DNA of 64,000 nt. It comes from Triglochin maritima (taxonomy: Eukaryota; Streptophyta; Magnoliopsida; Alismatales; Juncaginaceae). The stretch is from assembly GCA_963682175.1 (NCBI GenBank), contig OY821791.1, positions 16,582,542 through 16,646,541 of the forward strand, read 5' to 3'. The translations under genes and the position numbers were made by a program. Below the pieces are notes generated by a model. The model did not search any database and had not been told where the DNA came from. It was given only the letters and a program-made list of their open reading frames with translations. The number at the start of each line of letters is the position of its first letter. Position 1 is the stretch's first letter. Below, in pieces: positions 11,084 to 21,708 of the stretch.

Positions 11084-12618
11084 TGATTGATCGTTTTATA
11101 TTAACCGCAAGTGCACGGCCGCGTTGAAGCGGTGGCAAATACGGGTCGTCCACTGGGATGTGTGTCGACGATTGGTTTGTTCGAAGGCGAGAGGTAAAAA
11201 GAAGGAGAGAAAGGTTGGTTACACTAAACTACACTAAGATGCAAAAAGGAAATGAAGATAAGCAATAAAACTAAGCCCCATAGGGGGTAGAGAAATAATG
11301 TGAACATAAAGAAGTGTGTGTGTGTTCATTAAGCTCCTCACAACATGTAGTGCATGAAATCATAAAACTACATCCGACTTTGCCTCCACATGAATTAAGA
11401 TAAGACTACATCATTAAAACATACAAGACAATAATTGGAATGAAGCTACATGAACTCAAGTATAAAGACTATACCCTACTATGCCTCTACATGAATTAAG
11501 ATTTCATTACATCATTAAAACATACAAGACATTAGCTAAGGTAAAGGCAACAAGAGCACATACACTACAAATTATGTTTCCAATATTAACTTCATCCATA
11601 TCCTAACCTTATCATTCCCCATGAAATAGGTCCACTAATCAAAGCATAAGCTAAGCTTCATTCAAGAGCATTAGCATATCAAAGATAAGAGTGAAAACCC
11701 ATTAGATGGTTATGGAAATCATATAAAGCTCAAAGGATAAAGATAACACACACTTAATACACTACATGATTATATCACATATTTCTCCACCCCCCAAATG
11801 GGGATGGAACTACTCACTACTCATTACACTAACTATATTAGCAAAAGAAAGCATAATACTGAAATGAAAGTTAACTAAGAAGGCAAGAAGCATTAAAGAA
11901 ACATAAAAGGAAAGGAAAGACTAAACAAACATGCACAAATTAAAAGACAAGATTAAAAGAAACTAGAAGAATTATTTTATTAACAAATGACTCACATTGA
12001 AGGTAGCATTCTTCTCCACCTTGAGTTTTTGCTTCAAGGCTCACTCCTTAGTAGAGAGAATGCCACCAAGCAATGGGTAATTACAATGGAAGGTGAAGAG
12101 TTCTATTTATAAGCATGGAAAAAGCTAATCGGGGACAATCCCCCGATGTGGGACTAAACCAATACCAAAAATAGCCTAAACACATGATAATACAAGTCCA
12201 GGAGAAAGCTTGGCGGATCTGGGGCCATATGGACCGCCAATTGGCGGTCTATAAACTTCAGATCTGCTTGGTTTTTGTTTTGGGCTTTGCTTGGAGTGCT
12301 TCTTGGTCTTAGATGCATCTACTTTGTTTAGTGGAGCTCCGACCCGAATCAAATTGACAAAATACTCCCCATGAAGGTGTGGAGTTTCCTGTTTTGCTCT
12401 TAGGTCCTTTTGTCTTACGTTCAGGTCCTTCTCCCTTGCATCTTGGTCCTCAGGTCTCACAATTAAGTCCTTTTTCCCTGCTTTTGGGTCCTTTTATGTT
12501 TCTTCTCTTCAAACCTATTTATTCCTGAAAACTAAACATAAAACTCGTTACGTAGCATTGCTTAGGTGTAAGATAATGGATATAAGATACAAATATAAGC
12601 ATGAAATGATGTCAATCA
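11084..12618 (-). repeat. A1 3' LTR (1535 bp)
   Basis: Differs from its partner by a missing 21-bp unit (one of two GACCGCCAATTGGCGGTC palindromes, remaining copy 12232-12249) and a small number of substitutions. A minus-strand open frame of 94 codons (12460-12176) lies in U3, upstream of the TATA box. It is made by repeats encoding KDL-type motifs and is not taken as a gene. Confidence 0.9.
12104..12154 (-). promoter_or_regulatory. A1 3' LTR promoter: snRNA-type USE plus TATA box
   Basis: Minus strand: GTCCCACATCG (12154-12144) matches the plant snRNA-gene upstream sequence element RTCCCACATCG exactly. TATAAATA (12111-12104) follows after 32 nt. Spacing of this size is the RNA polymerase II arrangement in plant snRNA genes. 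The same pair occurs in the A2 and C LTRs. Confidence 0.7.
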
Positions 12619-14245
12619 AATACCCCCACACCTAAGTTTTTGCTAGTCCCGAGCAAAACAAAGAAAGAGAAAAGCAAACGAAAAACAAGAAATCCTAACT
12701 CACTTTCGTAGAAATCACGGTTGCACTTAGCACGTGCAACAAGCCGTTAAATCTCTTTGTTGCCAAGGAGGAGGAGTGTTGTCTCCTGAGGGTTTTCAAC
12801 GGATACACCCACAAAATCCGAACAAGATGCATTATTCAATCTAGACACTCGACTCGTTGGACAAATTTTGTCGATCAATGGACGCAGTAATCCTACGGGC
12901 CGACTCTATATAGGTAATCAGTCCACACCTAGCCTAATGAACCATTCGTGCAAATTAAATAAGGAATTAAGTGAAAAGACATGGACAACCTCAAGATCCT
13001 CAAATGATACAAAGTGTAAGGTCCATTAAGGTTCTTATTTGCATTACCATTTTTTTTTCTTTTTTTTCTTTTCACATTTTTTTTCTTTTTCTTTTTATTA
13101 GTTGGAGCTTCATTCTCCCAGGGTCAGGTTTCGTGCATCATTGCCCATGAGGACTTATACTATCACGTACACCTTTCCCCAAATCTCCACATAGGGCAAT
13201 CCCTACCACCCGTGTAACGGAAGTTCGGTCGGTGCATCCCAAGTCAGATGACTCGAAAGCACCAGGCACAAAGTCCCCTCAGACCTACTTTCCCGAGTGA
13301 TAGGAGCCGTGCGAGAAGAGAGAATACCTACTCACTTATTTCTTATCTACACATGAACCAAAACCCCTACACTAATGTCTCACAACAGGATTTAGAGGGT
13401 CCTTGACTACAACAAACTTCATTAAGTTAACAGACACGAATTATTGACTCACTAGGTTCAGGGTGGACTTCATTAAATGTTTGAGCACTGAAACCATATG
13501 ATTACTCACCCCCAAGGGAAAACTGGGGTGCATCCTAACGACTCGATAAATCCTAAAGTCACTGTACTAGATATCCTAATGCATCAAGTTCAAGACAATT
13601 TTGGGGGCTTTCTTTTTTACTTTGCCTCTCAACGGTTTTGCACATGCTAAACACACGCAAAACCCACAAAACATTTTCTTTCGCAAACACATGAAGATTT
13701 TGAAAGAAATGTGGAAATTTTAAAGCATTAGGAAAGCAAAAGAAGACAAGTCACCCAAGGATCATGGCAAGCAGATATATCGATATTAAATGCAGCACAC
13801 TAACATGACCCTAAAAATGCAAACAAAAGAAAGCAAAATAAAAAGAAAAGACTCGACTATGTACACACGTAAAACACCCCCCCACACCTACTTCATGCAT
13901 TGTCCTCAATGAATGTGAGCATGAAACTACATGGATTTATGCATGAAAAAGGAAAGATCTCACCAACATGAAGTACACAGGAGAGTTCATGGCCATGTTG
14001 ATGGACACAACCCAAATTCCCTTAAAACCTGTGAGATGCTAAGGAAGGGATACAAATACATGAAAGAATTGGGGCCCAAATACTCAAGGGTTGGGGCCCA
14101 CAACAATCGATGCTCACTGAAGGAGTCTTTTATTGTACTCTTTTTTCTTTTTTTCTTTTTTTTTCTTTTTTTATATAACTATGTACAAACATAAGTTCCC
14201 ATCTTCATTTGTCAAAAGACATCAAATGGGAACCTCAAGAGTGGG
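12619..14245 (-). other. A1 region between gag and 3' LTR, non-coding
   Basis: About 1.6 kb without a supported gene. The minus strand has a polypurine tract (GGTGTGGGGGTATT, 12619-12632) next to the LTR, a long homopurine run at about 13050-13100 and another directly after the gag stop (about 14138-14175). The stretch between about 13120 and 13320 is well conserved in A2 and B1, more than expected for drifting sequence. Confidence 0.6.
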
Positions 14246-15738
14246 TCAATGCACTTGGAAAGGGAACATGACACCACGCGGGGCCAGAATACGCATGCGT
14301 GGGCCCCCTTCACAAAGAGCACCAGATGAAATGAGAGGTTCATGAATTGGACGCAAAGGCGTCTCATTCAAAGGATCAAACTGAAAGAGCTTGAACCTCT
14401 CGAGAGTTTGGGAAATAAGAGGCAACGGAAGAAAAATATCTCCCGTTGCGGAACTGAAGTTATGATCATCAATCCAAACTCTCCAACCAACAGGCTGGTG
14501 GGTCGGAACGAGGTCAAGCACCTCGTTATGCATGTCCAACTCACCAGGAGAACAGGAAGTGGGTCTCATACCCAAAGTATCCTCCAAGGAACTCCTAATA
14601 CCCTCATGAGCAATGTAGTTGTTTGATGTTCCATCATTTCCAAGATGATCAGGAACAATAGTGAGAGGCAAACTCTCATCAGGTTGTTTGAAATTGAGGG
14701 TACTAGGGAGCTCTTGCTCCACCAGAGGTGAGTCCTTAAGAGGCACAATATGAAGATCATGTGGCTCAAGGGCCACGGGACAAAAAGATAAGGCACAATC
14801 CTGTGCCGACTCATAATGAGGCTGGTCCAAGTTATTCTCAATTTGAATCGAATCCTCCACTAAGTGATCATGAATTGAAACCCCAAGTCCCTCAGACTGA
14901 CTAGGAGTTTGACTTTGAAAGATTGTGCTTTGAATTTGTGGATGTGGTGGTGGTTCGATATCAAAAGATGAATCCTCATGTTGACAAGAAAAGTTACCCT
15001 CCTCACGTTCATGGAATTGTTGTGTCATCTGGCTCACTTGCATTTCCATGGTTTGCAAGGAATTCAAGTTGGACATCAATAAATTTTGTGTGGTTTCCAT
15101 GAATGTTTGGAGAGTTGTTTCAAGGAATCAGGTATGCGGTCAACGATGGGGTCCAAGTCAGAGCTTGGGAAATTTTGGGGTTGGGTGTTGATGGGCTGAG
15201 AATGAGTCCAATGATTTGGAGTGGGGTGCTGGTAGAATTCTGGGTATTCGGGAGGAGGATACTGGGGTGAATATGAAGTATAAGAATTTGAATAAGAATT
15301 GTTTCCCCATGAATCCATCACTCTCGGGATGTACGCGGATGCGTAATGGTCATATTGAGCATTTTGGGAAAATGTATGCTCATACTCAGGCTCTGGGGGA
15401 ACATAAGGACATTCCCTGATATTATGACCACTCAACCCACAACAATCGCACGATATGGCTACTGGAGCCACTGGTGCACTCATGTCGTCTACCGCATGCA
15501 TGAAAGAGGCCAAAGTTTGTTGCCCAGAGTATGATCCAACATAACTAGATGGAGATCTAGCCGTCGGTGCCTCTCTCATATCACCCCTATATGAAGATTG
15601 CTCAGTCACATAATGAAGATCATCCCAACCGTACGGGGTATCCGTCTGAGCCACCCCAGGTTGCATGGGTCCGGAATACCAGGGAGAATCATCCTGGTCC
15701 CAACAATGATATGAATGGTCGCCCATGTAACCATCCAT
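14246..15738 (-). pseudogene. A1 gag-like protein, one frameshift
   Basis: Minus strand; first in-frame ATG at 15738 (MDGYMGDHSYHCWDQDD). The N-terminal part has an intact CCHC zinc knuckle (CDCCGLSGHNIREC). The frame breaks at about 15080-15120 and continues in another frame (15100 to 14246) with METTQNLLMSNLNSLQ, HEREEGNFSCQHEDSS and a C-terminal domain ending RGVMFPFQVH. A2 has the same protein as one open frame of 503 codons, so A1 carries a secondary frameshift. There is no capsid core of the PF03732 type, no protease and no RT. The C-terminal 120 residues resemble the end of the B1/B2 protein. Function is unknown; nucleic-acid binding is likely from the zinc knuckle. Confidence 0.75.
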
Positions 15739-16850
15739 CTCAACAAACAACTCTCGAGTCGACCACTCTCACCACCACGAGACTAAGCTCGCAAAAAGTG
15801 CTCGACTCGACCCTAAAACGCTACCAGAGAGTGTAAAGGGGAGGAGACTATAACGTAGAAGAAGGTGAGAAGAAGATGACTCAGAGGAGAAGGGAAGAAT
15901 CCTTAGAGCTAGCGAGGGTACATGGTGAAGGTAGAAGCCTAACTAGCAAGCATGGCTCAAACAATGTAAGGCAATGGGTCCTTAGGCTAGACGATGCCTA
16001 ACTTCGAGGTCAATAGCCTCGACACGCCTCACCTCCCTACAACGAGGACCACAATGCCCAGCAAGTGATACCAGATCCGGAGATCCAGTACCTCCTACTA
16101 TCGACAAGGTAGGCAACGCCGATCAGGTCATGGCGGTCTCAACTAGATTACTCTCCTAGTGCGTCCAAAATCCTAGGGCCAATGTCTACTTGCTTTTAGT
16201 TAAGGCTTTACTTGAGTGTGCTTTTTGGGGCTAAGGGAGCGGTGACGAAATCCCCCACCTTATCTTTGAAGACTATAGGTGATGCCCCTTAAAGATGTTT
16301 TGAAATCTAAGGCTAGCAAGCAACTCACCAAACAAGCACTCACCTCACTCTTGTTTGGATGCAAACCTTACTCACTAATGAATGTCCTAATGCGTGAATG
16401 AGTGATAAGGAATGCGTACCTCGCTCCAGCAATCAACGACAAAATGTAAAGCAAAGAAAAGAAAGATGCATGCAAGGTCTACATATGATGCATGACCTAG
16501 ATGACAAAGTGTCTAATCTTTTGATTTGAGTTTTATGGTCCAAGTTGATTAAAGGGGGAGTGATTAATGATCTGGGAGCAAACACAAAGTCTCAGCATGC
16601 AAAATTGGACTCCCAGATAACACCAATTACAGAAATAACTACCACAAAAAATTTAGAAGCAGGACACCCTTACCAGGCCGCCAATTGGCGGTCTCCAACC
16701 GCTGATTGGCGGTCCTTTTGTGGTTTCTCTTCCTCAAACTTCTTCAGTAGCCTCCCCTTGATGTGCTGGTTCCCTGAAACTAAGAAACACTGGAAACAAA
16801 AAATTAAAAACCCCTCGAATCGTCCAAACCAATGTCTGGACAGAGCACCT
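15739..16850 (-). other. A1 5' leader, non-coding
   Basis: Between primer site and gag on the minus strand. Two 18-bp palindromes (16676-16693 and 16697-16714) are followed by GGTAAGG, a good 5' splice-site match. A block at about 16020-16160 (on + strand: gatccggagatccag, ctatcgacaaggtaggcaacg, aggtcatggcggtc) recurs in A2, B1, B2 and C. Confidence 0.6.
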
Positions 16851-16867
16851 CCCCGGCAACGGCGCCA
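16851..16867 (-). other. A1 primer-binding site (tRNA-Asp)
   Basis: The + strand reads CCCCGGCAACGGCGCCA, the 3' end of plant tRNA-Asp including the CCA end, six bases from the 5' LTR. The minus strand is therefore the primer-binding site and fixes the element's orientation. Confidence 0.85.
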
Positions 16868-16873
16868 AAAACT

Positions 16874-18428
16874 TGATTGATCGTTTTATATTAACCGCAA
16901 GTGCACGGCCGTGTTGAAGCGGTGGAAAATACGGGTCGTCCACTGGGAGGTGTGTCGACGATTGGTTTGTTCGAAGGCGAGAGGTAAAAAGAAGGAGAGA
17001 AAGGTTGGTTACACTAAACTACACTAAGATGAAAAAAGGAAATGAAGATAAGCAATAAAACTAAGCCCCATAGGGGGTAGAGAAATAATGTGAACATAAA
17101 GAAGTGTGTGTGTGTTCATTAAGCTCCTCACAACATGTAGTGCATGAAATCATAAAACTACATCCGACTTTGCCTCCACATGAATTAAGATAAGACTACA
17201 TCATTAAAACATACAAGACAATAATTGGAATGAAGCTACATGAACTCAAGTATAAAGACTATACCCTACTATGCCTCTACATGAATTAAGATTTCACTAC
17301 ATCATTAAAACATACAAGACATTAGCTAAGGTAAAGGCAACAAGAGCACATACACTACAAATTATGTTTCCAATATTAACTTCATCCATATCCTAACCTT
17401 ATCATTCCCCATAAAATAGGTCCACTAATCAAAGCATAAGCTAAGCTTCATTCAAGAGCATTAGCATATCAAAGATAAGAGTGAAAACCCATTAGATGGT
17501 TATGGAAATCATATAAAGCTCAAGAGATAAAGATAACACACACTTAATATACTACATGATTATATCACATATTTCTCCACCCCCCAAATGGGGATGGAAC
17601 TACTCACTACTCATTACACTAACTATATTAGCAAAAGAAAGCATAATACTGAAATGAAAGTTAACTAAGAAGGCAAGAAGCATTAAAGAAACATAAAAGG
17701 AAAGGAAAGACTAAACAAACATGCACAAATTAAAAGACAAGATTAAAAGAAACTAGAAGAATTATTTTATTAACAAATGACTCACATTGAAGGTAGCATT
17801 CTTCTCCACCTTGAGTTTTTGCTTCAAGGCTCACTCCTTAGTAGAGAGAATGCCACCAAGCAATGGGTAATTACAATGGAAGGTGAAGAGTTCTATTTAT
17901 AAGCATGAAAAAGCTAATCGGGGACAATCCCCCGATGTGGGACTAAACCAATACCAACAATAGCCTAAACACATGATAATACAAGTCCAGGAGAAAGCTT
18001 AGCGGATCTGGGGCCATATGGACCGCCAATTAGCGGTCCAAGACCGCCAATTGGCGGTCTATAAACTTCAGATCTGCTTGGTTTTTGTTTTGGGCTTTGC
18101 TTGGAGTGCTTCTTGGTCTTAGATGCATCTAATTTGTTTAGTGGAGCTCCGACCCGAATCAAATTGACAAAATACTCCCCATGAAGGTGTGGAGTTTCCT
18201 GTTTTGCTCTTAGGTCCTTTTGTCTTACGTTCAGGTCCTTCTCCCTTGCATCTTGGTCCTCAGGTCTCACAATTAAGTCCTTTTTCCCTGCTTTTGGGTC
18301 CTTTTATGTTTCTTCTCTTCAAACCTATTTATTCCTGAAAACTAAACATAAAACTCGTTACGTAGTGTTGCTTAGGTGTAAGATAATCGATATAAGATAC
18401 AAATATAAGCATGAAATGATGTCAATCA
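16874..18428 (-). repeat. A1 5' LTR (1555 bp)
   Basis: TGATTGATCG...GTCAATCA. Contains two palindromes 21 bp apart (18021-18038 and 18042-18059) and the USE/TATA pair (17943-17933 and 17901-17894, spacing 31). The 101-codon U3 frame (18270-17965) is the longer form of the one in the left LTR; the difference is one in-frame 21-bp unit. Confidence 0.9.
17894..17943 (-). promoter_or_regulatory. A1 5' LTR promoter: USE plus TATA box
   Basis: Minus strand GTCCCACATCG (17943-17933), 31 nt, then TATAAATA (17901-17894). This is the copy that would drive A1 transcription. Confidence 0.7.
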
Positions 18429-18433
18429 AACAA

Positions 18434-18889
18434 CCAGCGTGGCAACAAACGCTCTGCATCCCTACTGTATCAGTCTCTGTGCCTTAACTGTAGACACAAT
18501 CAGACGACCCCCTCTGCTCCTCGTACCTCTGATCAAAGCATATGGCGAGCCCTCCATCGGAATTAGGATCTTCTTCTCGCGGCAAAAGACCCACACGTCG
18601 TACTGTGACAGCCAGTCCATCCCCAGTATGATGTCAAAGTCCTCCATCGGTAACAAGACAAGATCTGCCGGAAAATCATGGTCTCCCAAAGCAATTGTGG
18701 TGCCGGGAAAAAGCTCCCCACAGTGCCCACCTCACCCATGGGCGTGTTGACCTCCAAAACATCAGTCAGCAGCATAGGGGTCTGACCCAACTCGCCAGCA
18801 AACTTCTCCGAAATGAAGGAGTGAGTGGCGCCGCAACCAAACAACACATGCGCTACCAAACAAGAAACAGAAAGTGTACCTTCCACCAC
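18434..18889 (-). pseudogene. G2 aspartic protease, broken and catalytically altered
   Basis: Minus strand, between gag and the A1 insertion. The family pattern HVLF-D-S-GATHSFIS is present but reads HVLFGCGATHSFIS, so the catalytic Asp is replaced by Gly. The second half, DFDIILGMDWLSQYDV, is recognisable in a different frame (18689-18462), showing a frameshift near 18680. A stop follows LIQ. The linker to RT continues on the far side of A1 at 11078. Confidence 0.8.
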
Positions 18890-18959
18890 GGTGTTGGAGT
18901 CCCTCGCCTCCTCAGCCTGAATAGTGAAGACTCACCCGGTCTTCCTGCCCTGTCCTGGT

Positions 18960-19909
18960 GAAACAATGGATCGGCTGCCTCTGCTCTTCCCTGCTACTGG
19001 TGGCCCAAACCTCCTGCTAGGCTCTCCCTGCCTATTCGGGCACTCCCGACGAAGTGACCCAACTGCCCGCACCCCATGCAAGCTCCTGAGCGCTTGAAGC
19101 ACTCCTGACCAGAGTGACACCTCCCACAGAAAGTGCACGCTCCAGACTGACGTACTCCTCCACCATCGAACCTGGGCCTCTTGCCCGGCTTCCTTGCTCC
19201 ACGGTCGACAGCTCGGCTACCGGTGCTCACTGGTGCCTTCCTCGCCTCCTGAAGACACTCCCTCTGATCCTACTCAATGATGGTAGCATGCTTCACCGCA
19301 TCAGCAAGGGTATGTGGCATGCTGTTGATCACACGTGATCGGAGCGGCTGCCTCAGTCCCTTCACGAACTTCCTCGCCCGCTGCTCTAAGGTCACACAGA
19401 TCTCTGGGCAGTAACGCTCCAAAGCGTTAAACCTGCTGATGTAACTCGCCAGAGTCATCTCCCTTTGCTCCAGCGACATGAACTCCTCCCTCTTCCGATC
19501 CCTGACATGCTGGGGAAGTACTGCTCATGAAACACCTCTAAGAACTCCTCCCAGCTGACATCCTCACGATCCTCAAACACAACCGTGGATGCGGTCCTCC
19601 ACCAGTTGGCTGCCTCGCCATCAAACACATAGGTGGCCAGATCCACCCTCCTTTCAGGTGCAACTCCAATCGCTCGAAAGATCTTCTACATCTTTAAGAC
19701 CCAGTCCTACGCCACCTCTGGAGCACTCCTGCAATCAAAACTCGGTGGGCGCTGACGCATAAACCAATCATGTTCAGCGCTCATCCCGCCCTGCACATTC
19801 TGGGCTGCCTGACGCTCCAGAAACTCGCCCAACCTGTCCCAGTTGGTGCCCTAGTGGTGTCGCTGGGATCGCGATCACGCGGGGAACTCCGTACGCGTGT
19901 AGGAGCCAT
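18960..19909 (-). pseudogene. gag: G2 gag, broken
   Basis: Minus strand; likely ATG at 19909 (MAPTRTEFPA), with a stop soon after. Recognisable in pieces: DLATYVFDGEAANWWR (19646 onward), EQREMTLASYISRFNALERYCPE...FVKGLRQPLRSRV (19479-19270) and two zinc knuckles, CTFCGRCHSGQEC and the incomplete CMGCGQLGHFVGS (19230-18994). It shifts frame at least twice. It is closely similar to G1 gag at 2531. Confidence 0.85.
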
Positions 19910-20021
19910 CTGACAGATGAAACAAACACAAACTTCAGCCATGAATGCATGCTAAAAGATAAAATGCATGCGTCCTATTACTATAAGGGTGATTTCATTG
20001 GGAACCGCATAGGAATCGACC

Positions 20022-20033
20022 GCTCTGATATCA
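20022..20033 (-). other. G2 primer-binding site (initiator tRNA-Met)
   Basis: Minus strand TGATATCAGAGC, one base different from TGGTATCAGAGC, three bases from the LTR that starts at 20037. Confidence 0.8.
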
Positions 20034-20036
20034 AAT

Positions 20037-21708
20037 TGTAACATCCCAAAACAGCGGAAATTTAAAAATTATAATCAAGTCAACAAAGCTCAATAATCAA
20101 AGACGGACTGTTACTTCTCATAATCATATAAGCGGTGCACCATATTACATCAGAGTTTGTAAAAATGATACATGATTACAACAGAACAACTAAAGGAGAT
20201 AAACGTAATCATGTCGACCTCAGTGGTCCGAATAGAGGATCTGATCCCAAGATACGCGCGCCTGCTGATCACCACCCAACTGGACCTACTGCGGTCCTGA
20301 AAAAGATGCAACAACAATACCTGAGTTTTCATAAGTAAAACCCCGTATGCCAAGCTCACCTATATGCATGCAGTAGTACAAATGAACCTATCATACTAGT
20401 AGCATATCATGTCATCAACAGTAAGGAAAACAGTTCCCCCGAAGGGTAACACAGGACATCAGTCTGACAATCATCATCGGATCTCCCGAGGAGACCTACC
20501 GTAGGCACATACGGTCTAACGGAACAAGACGCGACACCCCCCACACACGGCTACACTAAACATGGGGTTCGGCAAGGCGCATCCGCCAGGTCTGCGCCAT
20601 AAGAAACAAATCTGTAACTCGTGGTCGAAACCACACCAACGGAGCCATCGCTCGGTTTGTCCATCAATCATCATCTCAGTAGGTGCCCAGCTGAGGAAAA
20701 CATAGCCGGAACAGCATCGGCCCATCAATCATCATTGTCGGAACAACATCGGCGGCATCACCGGCACAACATCAGTGGTCCAACAATACGTCCGACACAG
20801 CATCGGACGGGTCTAGACCGAAGTCTGTCAGGTCATCAGGCTCCACGAGCCGCAAACACCAACGTCGCCGCTATAAAAGCAGGGCAGCGACCTCCGTCGC
20901 AATATAGGCCGGTAGTCACCTCGCCCAACGACAGTTGCGTGCTCGCACAATCATCATACATTGGGATACGCGATCCCTCAGGCCTGCTACTCTACATTGA
21001 GTCCAATCAATCCATCATATTAGTCACGATCCATACATGGAGGTGACGCGTCCTGAACACCCACACTTTTCCGCACGGTGGTCCCTTGGTAGGCATGGGT
21101 AACGCGCTCACCGTCACCTCCCGGCTCACGCACAAGGAGAGGACACGGGTTTCTGTGGACAGAGTTGGCATTCAAAAAGGGAACCAGGAATTCAGTCCTG
21201 TGCAAAATCGGTCAACCGAAGGAGGCAACCCGGTCGACCGTTTCCTCAAGGAAATTGGTCGACCGAAAGTCTGGATTGGTCGAATATTTGCGCAAAACTT
21301 AAGTCTCAACGGTCTACCAAAGGTCTAAAACCGGTCGACCGAAATGAGGTCAAAATCCAGAGTCTGGTCAACATCAATTAAAAACTATCGGTCGACCGAC
21401 TCAGGGGTCTCGGTCGACCGAACACTACCAGGGCATCCTACTAATTCTAAGTCATGTAACGGTTGACCACAACAAACATAAAATGATCCAGTACACTTAA
21501 GTTCCGGTCGACCGAACACAAGGGACCGGTCGACCGAAAGACAACAGGCAGTCAAAATACACTACATCGGTCGACCGCCCAAAGGGACTCGGTCGACCGT
21601 TGGTCGTCTTCAACCTCGCGCCAGCCAAGGATTTACGAGGAAAACGTCGCCAGAGTGGTCTCCGACCTCCCCGACCGACCAACACAAACCCTCCCACGAG
21701 GGTGAGCA
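20037..21708 (-). repeat. G2 5' LTR, 3' portion (continues at 31673-32070)
   Basis: Homologous to 6012-8113. A copia insertion at 21708/21709 splits it; the remaining 398 bp lie at 31673-32070 after the duplicated GAGCA. The whole LTR is about 2070 bp. It contains the CGGTCGACCG cluster (about 21205-21605) immediately beside the copia insertion point. Confidence 0.9.

Larger units (their letters stand above)
11084..18428 (-). mobile_element. A1: non-autonomous gag-only LTR element, reverse orientation
   Basis: 7345 bp, flanked by TSD AACAA (11079-11083, 18429-18433) and inserted in the protease-RT linker of G2. LTRs (11084-12618 and 16874-18428) start TGATTGATCG and end GTCAATCA. On the minus strand the order is 5' LTR (right), tRNA-Asp primer site, about 1.1-kb leader, one gag-like gene, about 1.6 kb without genes, polypurine tract and 3' LTR (left). 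No RT or integrase motif is present. The nearest relative in the window is A2 (38270-45660). The layout fits TR-GAG-type non-autonomous elements. Confidence 0.9.

Noticed and set aside
16851..16867. tRNA-Asp 3' end sequence as a tRNA gene
   Set aside because: Only the last 17 bases are present, next to an LTR; it is a primer-binding site.
16676..18059. Regularly spaced 18-bp repeats that look like a small CRISPR-like array
   Set aside because: Pairs only, 3-bp spacers, palindromic, found at the same place in every A/B/C LTR and leader, in a plant genome.
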